From Entamoeba invadens IP1 (taxonomy: Eukaryota; Evosea; Mastigamoebida; Endamoebidae), in the NCBI RefSeq assembly GCF_000330505.1, contig NW_004443578.1, forward strand, positions 62,001 to 126,000: 64,000 nt of DNA, in the 5' to 3' direction. Position 1 is the stretch's first letter; each line of letters starts with the position of its first letter. Position numbers and translations under genes: made by a program. This document shows positions 1 through 9,441 of the stretch, piece after piece. The notes under the pieces were generated by a model. The model saw nothing but the letters and a program-made list of their open reading frames with translations, made no database searches and was not told the DNA's origin.

Positions 1-689
1 CACTTTTGTCTGGTGGGGTAATAGAAATGGTCGGGTGTACACCTCCAAAACAACTGTGTCGACAACACGCAGAGATGACGTGTTGCGTCGACTTTTTCGA
101 GTATGAGGCTTTACTTGCCCAAAACTGCCCGAAATGCGCCGCAGCTCTCTCAATCTCGAGATTGAGTGAGGCGGAAGGACAGCGATTGATAAGGAGCTTG
201 GCTGGAGGATTTATCAGTGGGTATGTCCTTGGAGTGCACGACAGACATCTCGAGAACATGAAGTTCGACCTTTGCACGTGGGAATTCTTTCACATCGATT
301 TTGGATACCTGTTCAATTCACGGCCAAACTTCGACGCAAACCTTTTTGCAGTGCCTGTCTCTATCAGAAAACAACTTGGTGAAATTAATATGAACTTAAA
401 GAGCGAAGTGATGAATGGGTGGGACTTGTTCTTGAAGACATCTGCCGACGGGTTTATTGTGATGAGGAGAAACGCAGGCGTTTTGGTTTGTTTGGTCGCG
501 CTCTGCTTTTTTTTCGACGATAAAATTGATAAGAAATTTGTTGAGGAATGGGTAAATAATATTTTGTTTATCGGACAAAACGAAAGCGATGCAGTTGAAC
601 TTGTCATTAAAGATTTGCAAAAATTTTCTGTCGAAAAGATGATCAAAGATTCACAACATGAGGTACTTAGGTGGCTCAGAGGAATATAA
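1..689 (+). CDS. Phosphatidylinositol 3-/4-kinase catalytic domain, C-terminal part (5' truncated by window edge)
   Basis: The reading frame is open to the left edge, so only the last ~228 codons are present. The translation carries the hallmarks of the PI3K/PI4K catalytic domain. A GGVIEMV strand comes first, as in the N-/C-lobe junction of lipid kinases. The catalytic loop GVHDRHLENM lies near residues 77-85, and the activation-loop start FHIDFGYLF near 95-103. The family phosphorylates inositol headgroups of membrane phosphoinositides and controls endocytosis and motility in amoebae. Both the catalytic Asp of DRHxxN and the DFG Asp are present, so the kinase looks competent. Any regulatory, C2 or Ras-binding domains would lie outside the window. 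I cannot decide between PI3K and PI4K from this fragment; the HIDFG context favours PI3K-like over protein-kinase PIKKs. The apparent first codon is TTG inside the frame and is not a real start. Confidence 0.85.
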   Translation, partial: LLSGGVIEMVGCTPPKQLCRQHAEMTCCVDFFEYEALLAQNCPKCAAALSISRLSEAEGQRLIRSLAGGFISGYVLGVHDRHLENMKFDLCTWEFFHIDFGYLFNSRPNFDANLFAVPVSIRKQLGEINMNLKSEVMNGWDLFLKTSADGFIVMRRNAGVLVCLVALCFFFDDKIDKKFVEEWVNNILFIGQNESDAVELVIKDLQKFSVEKMIKDSQHEVLRWLRGI

Positions 690-710
690 TTTAGTTCACA
701 TTGTTTGTTT

Positions 711-782
711 TATATATTTTATTATATATTTTATTATATATTTTATTATATATTTTATTATATATTTTATTATATATTTTAT
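711..782. repeat. 12-bp AT microsatellite, about six copies
   Basis: A unit close to ATATATTTTATT is repeated head to tail directly after the kinase stop codon. It probably lies in the 3' UTR or intergenic DNA. No coding potential is seen. Confidence 0.9.
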
Positions 783-1588
783 CAATTTGAATAAAATTGT
801 TTTTAAATTTGTTTTTTTTAAATAATATCATAATTGATGTTATTTAAATGTTATTGTTTTGGTTTTCATTTTTGTTTGGACATAATTTTATTACTGTCTT
901 GAATCATTAAAAACAGACAAATAAATTCATTAAATATATAAAAATGGTAAAATCAAAACAAAAATGCAAAACACTTTGTTAACTTAAAAGGAATTTATTT
1001 ACCAAAAATAAATTAAACTATAGAATCATAATTTTAAAGTATAAATGATACTACATATTAAAAGTAACTTAATAATAAATATTAATATTTAAACTAATAA
1101 AGTTTTAGTTTGGTTTTGTTAAGAATAATTGTTACCAAATTTAAACTAATAAATTATAATATTTAAACAATACAATATAGTTAAATAATAAACAACTCAA
1201 AACCCCATGACTCAAAACATGTTTGTTTCTGATTATTTCTGATTATTCCATACTATTATATGAATAAAAATAACTATCAAACAACCAATAAGCACTAGTT
1301 TTCATGATTTACAAACCAAACAAATGCCCAAATTTAACTTATAAAAACAAAGTTAAATTTCACAAATAAAATAACATCAATAATACAATAAAAAATTGCT
1401 AAAAATATTAAAAAACTGCGTACATGATTAATCATAATTACCAAAACGATAATAAAAATCAAGTTAAGAGTTTATACTAATACTCCCGTTTTTATAGATA
1501 TTTAAATCGTCATATAAAAACCCCAAATGTCAATTTTAAAAAAACAAAATTTAAACCACTCGAAATTTCTGTGATCGAAAACAGCAGA
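783..1588. other. AT-rich intergenic region upstream of the HSF gene
   Basis: No ORF of note on either strand. A TATTTAAA-type box near 1499-1506 is a plausible TATA element for the downstream HSF gene. Nothing else recognisable. Confidence 0.6.
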
Positions 1589-2428
1589 ATGCGCGAGAAT
1601 GAACTAGAATTTCTACTACGGATGGAAGGGCGATGTCTCACTGAAATGATTGATACGTTAGACGAAACGAGTGGAGAGATAGGTGGTGTGCCATCTCCAA
1701 AAGTCACAAATGGAGTTGTAGTGCCTCTTGAAGGTTTGGCAGTGGCATCGGATGTCATTTCTGATGCCACTGCTGAGCATCTTCACAATTGTGCACCGTT
1801 TATAGCGAAGTTATATAGTTTAGTGAACACAATAGAATATAAAGATATGATAGGTTGGTCTAATACGTTCAAAGGGTATTCCATTTGTGTGAAAGACCCC
1901 GTCCAATTTGCTAAAGAAGTCTTACCAAAGAACTTTAAACATTCAAATATGGCTTCCTTCGTACGACAATTAAACATCTACGGGTTCCATAAGCTCGAGA
2001 GTAAGGATGGGGTATGCTTTAAACACGAATTCTTCCAAAAGGACCACCCAGATTACCTCCAAAAAATTAAACGGAAAAAGACAAAGAAAAATAAAAGTCT
2101 TAGTCCTCATTGCCAACAAGAAGTCAATAAAGACTTCACACTCGAATCACCAATCCAAACAGGTTTCAACGGGGACAACAGCTTGTTCAATGTCATGGCG
2201 CTCAAAATCGACTTGGGAAAGGTCCAAAACCAAGTCCAAGAAATGAGAGGCGAGATCGTCGAAAGCAGAAATAAGTGGACTCTTTTACAAAGAAGAATGG
2301 ACCAACTCGATCAGATGCTCAATCTCCTCTATTCGTCATATTCTAACTTCTCAAATCTCCAGATCCAAAATCAAAACCCTTCACCTCAAGGAAACGGGTA
2401 TGGACAAATACCAAAATTCATGGAATAG
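1589..2428 (+). CDS. Heat-shock-factor-type transcription factor
   Basis: A 279-residue single-exon protein. Residues ~69-165 form a complete HSF DNA-binding domain: APFIAKLYSLV (helix 1), IGWSNTFKGYSICV, then the recognition helix FKHSNMASFVRQLNIYGF, then the FKHEFF strand and the wing, ending in a Lys-rich KIKRKKTKKNK segment that could act as a nuclear signal. A predicted amphipathic coiled coil (about 195-250, LGKVQNQVQEMRG... to ...LDQMLNLL) matches the HR-A/B trimerisation region of HSFs. The family binds nGAAn heat-shock elements as trimers. The frame also opens at a GTG 18 bases earlier, but the first ATG at 1589 is preferred in a eukaryote. Upstream is AT-rich with a TATTTAAA box. 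The N-terminal ~68 residues resemble nothing I know. Confidence 0.92.
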   Translation: MRENELEFLLRMEGRCLTEMIDTLDETSGEIGGVPSPKVTNGVVVPLEGLAVASDVISDATAEHLHNCAPFIAKLYSLVNTIEYKDMIGWSNTFKGYSICVKDPVQFAKEVLPKNFKHSNMASFVRQLNIYGFHKLESKDGVCFKHEFFQKDHPDYLQKIKRKKTKKNKSLSPHCQQEVNKDFTLESPIQTGFNGDNSLFNVMALKIDLGKVQNQVQEMRGEIVESRNKWTLLQRRMDQLDQMLNLLYSSYSNFSNLQIQNQNPSPQGNGYGQIPKFME

Positions 2429-3013
2429 TGGTGAGTTAGAGTACTAATACTAAGGGAGGAAAAACACATAATTTATTGTATCGCTGGTAAGAGAACTATA
2501 TGTTATAGCAGATTTTAGTATAATTTATGGTTAATGAAGATGATTTGATTTACTTTGATTTTACTGGTATTTTTGTGTTATTTTGAGCAAGATTGAACTA
2601 TGAGTGATTAAGTGGAATAAAACAATAAAAAATAAACAAAAAAAAGTTACTCGATTTTTTGTAAATTTATATGGTTTATTTTTAAATTAAATAAACTATT
2701 ATATAGTTTATTAATTTCAAACCAAAAACATTAAAGTCTATTTCATTTTTAATTTATTTAAATGGTTTTTATTAACTAATATTTATAAATGAAAGTCTTG
2801 GTAAGGAAGAAGTTAAAGTTATGACCTTACTTTAATTGTTTAACTTTTTATTCAATCCAAATGGATGAGGATGAAAGGGAAGATATCACATTCTTTGATG
2901 TGTTTGAAACTATTTTTTTCATATTAATATCTTTAAAAGAAACTATTGAAGATAATTCAGATTGTAACTAAACATATCATATTTAATTCTAAAGATTGAA
3001 ATTGTGAGAATTG
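2429..3013. other. Intergenic region between HSF and LRR-phosphatase genes
   Basis: AT-rich. A 36-codon ORF starts with ATG at 2861 (MDEDEREDITFF...). It could be a short upstream exon of the next gene, but no convincing splice pair joins it in frame, so it is not called. Confidence 0.5.
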
Positions 3014-4634
3014 ATGAACAGAGCGGATACTATTGTTAATAAAGAATTAATAATTTGCAACCCAACCGTTTTAAAATCGATTTCGATCCAAAAATGCAAT
3101 CTCCACAATCTCCCAGATTTGCAAAGATTCACTCATTTGACTGAAATGAATCTTGAATCGAATTTTTTACACGAACTCCCAGACTATTTAACCACATTTC
3201 CATTGGAAAGTTTGGATATTTCAAATAACATTTTTAAAGGGAAGTTGGATGTTTCACATTTCTCAATCTTAAAAACATTAATCATAACACAAAACCAAAT
3301 CGCTGAGATCGATTTATCGGAATCAATTGAGTTTTTGATGATAACTAAAACCCCCATCAAAAATTTTATTTACAAAGGAAAGCATTTAAAAACGTTCACA
3401 AGCGACTCACTTGACTATCTCGAGATTGCTTCTCCCAATCTCTTTAATCTCATTTCAATTCCTCAAGTTTTTAAAATTGGAGATCAAGTTCGTTTTGTTT
3501 GTAATACTTTTTATTGTTTTTAATAATTAACTCATTTTAAAAATTAGTTATTTATTCAACAATATTACTATAAAACAGAACTATTGAAAAGCAAAATTTA
3601 GTTTACACGCACAGACTCAACATCATTTTATGTGCTTAAAATATAGTATAAATATAGCATATTAGTAATGGTTAATATTTCTATTTTATCTAGTTTATTC
3701 ATTTTTTATAATATAAATATAGTTTCTAAAACTATTACAAAACAAACTCAAATTATAGCACTTGAAAAATTTGTCCTTGTCCAATTGTCCATCACTTTTA
3801 ACTATAAACTTTTCTGCTTTCGTTTTTCTTGAGAGTTTGAGTCTTCGGGCATGCCAAATTGACGACATGGAGTTCAATGAGTTCATCTGCAAAAACGAAA
3901 GTTTTGACAAATCCCCGAATTTTGTCTCTTTAGATCTTTCGCGAAATTACTTGACGAAAATTCCAAACTTTCCAAAAACACTCACTCAACTCAATCTCGA
4001 CTACAACTTGATTTCTACTATTAACGATGACGTCAACTGGAAAAAATTGAAACACCTTTCTTTTTCGGGAAATAATGTCGATCCAACCGTTCTGACATTT
4101 CTCAATCACAAGTTGTCAGTTTCGCGTTTAGTTAACGAGAAAATCTCGGAGATTGACAACGGTATTTTTTTGGGATCACAACACCACGCAAGTGATCAAT
4201 TTTTGCTTGAAAAACTAAAGATTGTCGCAATCCTCTCTGTTTGTGATATAGAGCCTTATTATAGTAAAAAATATAGTTACAAAACCATTAGTATTATAGA
4301 TCTTCCTGAAACGTCAATCTTACAATATTTCGACGAGTGTGTTGAATTTTTGATGGAAAAAAAGAGAAAACGGGAAAACGTTTTAGTCCATTGTTTGGCT
4401 GGAGTGAGTCGGTCTGCTACGATATGCGTCGCTTATATTATGAATACTAAAAGTATGAGCAGGGATGAGGCTATACAATATGTAAGGACTCGAAGACCTG
4501 TTATACAGCCCAACAGTGGTTTTATGGCACAACTGGCGGAGTACCAGAGGATTTTGGAGGAAAAAAGGAGTAGTAAAGTTTGTAATAAAAAAGTTATTAA
4601 GAATAGTAAAAATGAAAAGTGCGTATTAGTTTAA
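3014..4634 (+). CDS. Leucine-rich-repeat dual-specificity protein phosphatase (one intron, 3497-3758)
   Basis: Exon 1 (3014-3496) and exon 2 (3759-4634) join in phase 0 through a GTTTGT donor and a TTATAG acceptor to give ~452 residues. The junction restores an LRR (…QVRF/HLKNLSLSNC…), which supports the splice. The first ~270 residues are leucine-rich repeats (LxxLxLxxNxL-like, e.g. LESLDISNNIF, VSLDLSRNYLTKIP, LTQLNLDYNLIS). The remainder is a dual-specificity phosphatase domain starting at SEIDNGIFLGSQ. The P-loop HCLAGVSRS at ~372-380 holds the catalytic Cys and Arg, and the general-acid Asp lies in IIDLPET at ~342. All catalytic residues are present, so it should dephosphorylate Ser/Thr and Tyr (or another phosphosubstrate). 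LRR-DSP fusions are typical of Entamoeba. The LRRs probably choose the substrate or location; the target is unknown. Confidence 0.92.
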
Positions 4635-4887
4635 TTGATAATTTAAATATAGTTTTTTTTTACTATAAAATTCGTTTAAAATTTAAACTAAAACAATAAT
4701 ATATTTATTTAAAATAAAGTAATTATAGAGTTATATGAATAAACCGATATTTTTATATAAAAAAACATTACAAGTAATATATTTTAGTTTATTTAATTAA
4801 AATGACCTGATAAAAATAAAGTCTCGTTTTTATTATTTGAACTAAAAAAAGGCAAAATGAAGATAATACAATCTTGCAAAAACTAAA
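4635..4887. other. Short AT-rich intergenic spacer
   Basis: Nothing recognisable beyond AT-rich DNA; it must hold the promoter of the TLDc-like gene. Confidence 0.5.
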
Positions 4888-5928
4888 ATGGTGACGATTG
4901 ATGACATAACAACGAAAATCAAAGATGATCAGCCGATAACAGGAAAGATTTTGAAGATCGCCCTTCAAGCTGTGTATCGTCTGATTTCATCTGAAAATTC
5001 ACCGAAATTTTCCGACATCGCAACACAAAACGATGAGACAAAAGTCAAGCTAAAAACAATGACAAAAATAATTACAACAATAGTTTCTCAAAACCATCCC
5101 CCTCGAATCCCTTCACCCGTCTTAACCGTTTTCCAGGACGAAGGGACAACACCTCGCACCACATCAACGCCACGTGTCATTCCAGAGGCCTCTCCCAATT
5201 TGGACGAGCTTGAGAAACTTGAGAAAAAGCTCAAGAAAATGGGGCAACAGGAAAAGCGCGAAAATTTGAAGATCCAGTCGGACGAGTTTGTGAAAATGAC
5301 GCAACAACTTTCCCCACGGGGCACTATAAAGTCGCCACGTGTCTCCACATCACGTCATAAAAGTGAAAGTCTGGTGAGTCAAGAGCAGTTACAAATCATT
5401 GGGAGTTATCGAGAAACTCTGGCGGAGTGGGTTGGCTTGAAGAAATTTTCAGTGGTGTATGACTCAAAGGAAGAAAGGCAAAAAATGGGAGAAAGCGGGA
5501 AAATTATGGAGGAGAAAACGCGGGGGAAAGAGAATTTGGTATTTTTGAGTTTTGATGAGAAACAAAACGTTTTTGGAATTTTCACGAAGTACGGAATAAG
5601 CGAGGGGAAAATCAACGAAACGAAAAGTCAAGAGGAAATCTTTTCGTTTTTGTTGCAAAGTAATAGAAAGGGATTTAAAGATCCAATTAAATGGAATACA
5701 AAACGAAATGTGAAGTGCGGGATTTGTATTAAAACGAATTCGTCGGTACTCTTTACGTTCGGAGATTTAAATGGAAATTCTTTTGCGGAAATAACAAAAA
5801 CGTGGATGAAAGAATCATGGTGTCATAATCTCAGCGGAGCTTTTGACGGAATGAAAGACGAAGATTTGATTGGCGAAAACGATACCCCATTTATGGTACA
5901 GAGAATTTTCGTGTTGGAATTTTTCTGA
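4888..5928 (+). CDS. TLDc-like domain protein (Entamoeba type)
   Basis: A 346-residue single-exon protein. The N-terminal ~105 residues are not recognisable. Residues ~108-140 (ELEKLEKKLKKMGQQEK…) form a short coiled coil. A Ser/Pro-rich linker with two SPR motifs follows (LSPRGT, SPRVST). The C-terminal ~170 residues look like the divergent TLDc-type fold common in Entamoeba: LKKFSVVYDSK, ENLVFLSFDEKQNVFGIF, then GDLNGNSFAEI. In animals TLDc proteins are linked to oxidative-stress resistance and V-ATPase regulation; whether the amoeba family does this is unknown. A second, shorter TLDc-like gene is at 53114-53623 on the other strand. The start ATG sits in an AAACUAAAAUG context directly after AT-rich DNA. 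Confidence 0.7.
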   Translation: MVTIDDITTKIKDDQPITGKILKIALQAVYRLISSENSPKFSDIATQNDETKVKLKTMTKIITTIVSQNHPPRIPSPVLTVFQDEGTTPRTTSTPRVIPEASPNLDELEKLEKKLKKMGQQEKRENLKIQSDEFVKMTQQLSPRGTIKSPRVSTSRHKSESLVSQEQLQIIGSYRETLAEWVGLKKFSVVYDSKEERQKMGESGKIMEEKTRGKENLVFLSFDEKQNVFGIFTKYGISEGKINETKSQEEIFSFLLQSNRKGFKDPIKWNTKRNVKCGICIKTNSSVLFTFGDLNGNSFAEITKTWMKESWCHNLSGAFDGMKDEDLIGENDTPFMVQRIFVLEFF

Positions 5929-6915
5929 ATTGTTTTTGAAAGAGACTTTTTATAGTTTAGATTATGGTTATAAAATATTTTGAGTATAAATATTTGTATT
6001 GACAATTTAAATAGTATTTTTTATTATTAAACTAGTATAAAGCAAACAATAAAGTATAGTAAATTTAAACCATAAATTAATTTAATATTAAAATATATTT
6101 GAATTATAGTTATATATATTAATATAAAATAATTATTTATGTTATAATTAAGAATCCCAAATAATAAGGAAATTATATTGGATTAAAATATAAAAAATCT
6201 TTATTTTAACTTTATAGATTTAAATAATATATAATATAATAAAATGTATTGTACCATTTACCATATGACTGAAAATGCCATGTAAAAACTTTTTCTATCC
6301 TTAGTGGTAATTTGTATTATTATTATATATTTTTAATTATTTATACAATCACATTTACAAAAACTGTTGTTTTAAACACTGTACTATAAAAAATGAAAAA
6401 CTTTATTAAACTTTTTTATACCCTTGTTTTAATTATTTAATTAAAAGTAATTATTACATTTTATTCAATAAAATTATTCGTTTATTTTATATTTATCAAC
6501 TCTATAGTTTTAAATGGAATGTAAACACGTTCTCTCTGTTATACATAATTACAAAAACAATTTTGTAACGATTGGAAACAGATAATCAAATAGAACATTT
6601 ATTATATATCATTGTTAATTATAATTAAATTAAATTATGGGGTTTTGTTCTTTGTTTAAGTTATTTAATTAAACTTATAGTAAGTTTAATTAATACCAAT
6701 TTTAATTTTATTATTTCGATAACAATATTTTAATTTTTTGAAAATGAAGTAAATCGCTGCATTGTAACCCAATACATTTTGTGTGGAGAATAGAAGTTCA
6801 ATGAGTATTGTTTCATTTTAACGTTAATATGAAACAATTTTTGGTAAGGAACTAATAATAAAGTTTTTAAAATCGACTCGAATGTAATTTTTTGTTGTAA
6901 GAAAATCAAAAAAGG
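5929..6915. other. AT-rich intergenic region
   Basis: About 1 kb with no supported gene on either strand. The longer antisense frame reaching back over the thioredoxin gene is a shadow. Confidence 0.6.
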
Positions 6916-6948
6916 TATAAAAACTGTTGTCTTAAAAATCTGTATCAA
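6916..6948 (+). promoter_or_regulatory. Core promoter of the thioredoxin gene
   Basis: TATAAAAA at 6916-6923 lies ~26 bases before the ATG, with an AAAAATCTG initiator-like stretch between. This spacing fits the very short 5' UTRs of Entamoeba genes. Confidence 0.55.
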
Positions 6949-7248
6949 ATGAAAGAAGTGAACTCTGTTGCTGAATTCGAACAAATCCTTTCTGAACATC
7001 AGAAGGTTGGTGTGAAATTCTTTGCTACCTGGTGTCCAGCTTGCCAGACTGCTCTTCCAATAGCTTTGGAGATAGAAAAGGAACTTCCTGAAGTTTACTT
7101 TGTAGCGGTTGATGTTGACAAAGCCAAAGAAGTGTTCCAACGATATGAAGTACAAAAGATGCCAACCTTCTATTACTTTGTGAAAGGAGAGAAGAAAGCT
7201 GAGTTTATTGGAAATGTCAAAGAAAGCATCAAGAAAATTTTTCAATGA
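6949..7248 (+). CDS. Thioredoxin-like protein with CPAC active site
   Basis: A 99-residue protein of classical thioredoxin length and fold order. The active site is FFATWCPACQ with Cys29 and Cys32, and the cis-proline is in KMPTF at ~72. Other family marks are the strand VYFVAVDVDKAKEVFQRYEV and the C-terminal helix FIGNVKESIKKIF. Thioredoxins reduce protein disulfides in the cytosol and, in amoebae, act with a thioredoxin reductase in the anti-oxidant system that replaces glutathione. The dipeptide between the cysteines is Pro-Ala instead of Gly-Pro; this dipeptide tunes redox potential, so the protein may not be the main disulfide reductase. No signal peptide is seen. Confidence 0.9.
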   Translation: MKEVNSVAEFEQILSEHQKVGVKFFATWCPACQTALPIALEIEKELPEVYFVAVDVDKAKEVFQRYEVQKMPTFYYFVKGEKKAEFIGNVKESIKKIFQ

Positions 7249-7385
7249 GAATAAGTGATCATTCATTCTAAGTATTTTTAGATATTATAAATAAATAGTA
7301 ATAAAACTATTATTTGTAATTATAAATTTAGAACACCTGTTTTATTAATAGAACTATATAAAAACAACATTACAAATGATTTTAT

Positions 7386-8807
7386 TTACTTTCTAGCTTC
7401 TTCAACGGAGCCCTTTTCTTCTTGTAAAGTCACGTTTATATCTTCTGATTTGACTTTGGTTTCGCCAGTGGTTTTTCTGCCAATAAATTTCTTCACTCTT
7501 GGAGACATTGATATTCTCTGTGTCTTTTCCTTTTCTATTTTTTGCTTCTCTTCATTGGCATAAATATAATGCTCTTGGGATTCTCTATTTTCTAATTGCT
7601 CTTTTAAGTCGACTCTGCTTTTGAATTGTTGAGAAAAGGAAATAGAGTTGCGATGTTCAAGTTTGGATTTCATCATAGAGTCTGGATGGAACTTCGGTAA
7701 AGTTAATTGTCCATTTTTTGAGTGGTGATGTCTTAAAGCTATATCTTTATTACAAAGATTATACGTTTTCTCTCCAAATTCAATCTTTTGTTCACTAACT
7801 TCCAAATCAGTTGATGTCATCATTGGTGCCAATTGACTCTTTTCACGTTCTAACTCTTCTTGTACTCTTTTTTCAATTTCCTCTTCGTCCAAATCGTCAC
7901 TCTTCTCTCCAAGCAAATCACAGACAACTTCGTTGTATATTTCTGTTCGTGTTTGTTCTTCCATTTCATCAAGTAACTTCATACACATATCCATCATGTC
8001 ATTCTTTATTTCCTCTTCTCTCTGTTCTTCCCACATTGCTCGTTGTGTTTTCTCATCTTCATCATATTGTTTGATTACTTCATTCACTTTTTCCTCTGCT
8101 TCATCTTCAAGCTCTTGTATGAACTGTTCAAGCTCTTTCATCTTATTTTTTTCAAACTCCCTTTCTTTGTTTTCAATCTTTTGGATGAACTCTTCCTTCT
8201 CTATCTCATAATGGTTTGTTGTGGTTATAAGCTCTGATAATTGAAGTTGAAGACGTTTATTTTCTTCTATGAGAGTCTTGTTTTCAACATCTTTATCTTT
8301 TATATAAACAATAAGACCTTCCTTTTCTTTTTCGAACTCATCTTGACACTTTTTAAAATCACGTTTTTGGACTTCATGTGCTTTTTGGAGTCCATTAGCT
8401 CTTTCATTAGATTCCTTCAATTGCGTTTCAAGCTTCTGGTTTTTCAAATCCATTTTCTCGTTTTCGTCAATGAAAAATATGTTTTGATTATCTTTTTCTT
8501 TTATCGCATCTTTTGCTTCTTCAAGCAAATTTTTTATTTCCTCATATTTTGAATTCAATGCGACAAACTCCTTTTTAATATTTAATAGTTCTTCATTTTT
8601 TTGTTGCATTTTTTCCGTCATATCCTTTTCAAATTCAATTCTCACTTCTTCGTATACCTTTTTCTTCACCTCATTGACAACATCAGTCATATTTGAAACA
8701 AGGTTCTGTTGTTTGACTAATTTGTCTTGTTTTCTTTTTTCTCGTATTTCTGCTTCGATCCTTGCTCTAATTTCGTTCCGCTTTTTCTCATCACACACGT
8801 CCCCCAT
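7386..8807 (-). CDS. Coiled-coil protein, paralogue A
   Basis: A 473-residue Lys/Glu-rich protein without a recognised catalytic domain. It opens with a basic helix (IRARIEAEIREKRKQ) and then has an almost continuous coiled coil to about residue 290. The segment around 270-291 (MMDMCMKLLDEMEEQTRT) is identical to paralogue B at 9442-11592. The C-terminal part is less ordered and ends in shared short motifs, SFSQQFK and SPRVKKFIGRK. Both genes lie in the same orientation ~0.6 kb apart and clearly arose by tandem duplication. The start aligns with the paralogue (MGDVCDEKK versus MSDTLEAKK). The build suggests a scaffold or cytoskeletal role, but nothing in the sequence proves one. No signal peptide or membrane segment. 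Confidence 0.85.
   Translation of the reverse strand: MGDVCDEKKRNEIRARIEAEIREKRKQDKLVKQQNLVSNMTDVVNEVKKKVYEEVRIEFEKDMTEKMQQKNEELLNIKKEFVALNSKYEEIKNLLEEAKDAIKEKDNQNIFFIDENEKMDLKNQKLETQLKESNERANGLQKAHEVQKRDFKKCQDEFEKEKEGLIVYIKDKDVENKTLIEENKRLQLQLSELITTTNHYEIEKEEFIQKIENKEREFEKNKMKELEQFIQELEDEAEEKVNEVIKQYDEDEKTQRAMWEEQREEEIKNDMMDMCMKLLDEMEEQTRTEIYNEVVCDLLGEKSDDLDEEEIEKRVQEELEREKSQLAPMMTSTDLEVSEQKIEFGEKTYNLCNKDIALRHHHSKNGQLTLPKFHPDSMMKSKLEHRNSISFSQQFKSRVDLKEQLENRESQEHYIYANEEKQKIEKEKTQRISMSPRVKKFIGRKTTGETKVKSEDINVTLQEEKGSVEEARK
7933..7997 (-). repeat. 65-bp block identical to 10775-10839 in the paralogous gene
   Basis: This stretch of paralogue A is base-for-base identical, third codon positions included, to 10775-10839 of paralogue B, while the DNA on both sides has diverged. 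See the matching finding. Confidence 0.9.
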
Positions 8808-9441
8808 TTGTACAATATTATGTTATGTTTGAGTTTGGTCTTCTTCGTTTTTCTAATAACTGTTTAACCTCAGAGTTGTTTCATTGTTTTTAAAGGGTCA
8901 CTCCAATATCTTGCTTCTATTATATTTATATTCTAGAAATCGACTTTCGATATTATTTTTAAACTAATAATTGGTAATAAAAGTGTTATTATTTTAGTAA
9001 TAATATTTATCTTATTTATTTAATTAATCATTAGTTAAACATATTATTAGAATGTTGTTAAGAATGGTTATTGTTAATGATAACTTCTTTATTTAAATGA
9101 AGTTTTTTTGTTATAAATTTGTAAATTGAGTAAACAACTTACATTGTTATATAGATAAATATTATTATTATATTATTATAATATTATAATTTTTTTAAAA
9201 ATTAATATATAACACCCCTTTTTTTAAGTTATTATTTAACTAAAGGTTATGTTATTAACGAACACAGTTTTATAAAAAACTTAACCTTCGTTTGTTAATT
9301 ATAATGATAATAATAACTATTATAAACAATTAAAAAACAATTAAATTTTCTAATAAATATAGTAATAAAAAAATGAGTAATTTAAAACGATCGAAGGACC
9401 ATTTCAGTCCAACACAACACTAAAAACACAGACTGAATGAC
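8808..9441. other. AT-rich spacer between the two coiled-coil genes
   Basis: No supported gene. It must contain the promoter of paralogue A and the 3' end of paralogue B. Confidence 0.6.

Noticed and set aside
2861..2971. 36-codon ORF with an ATG upstream of the LRR-phosphatase
   Set aside because: No in-frame donor/acceptor pair links it convincingly; the ATG at 3014 suffices.
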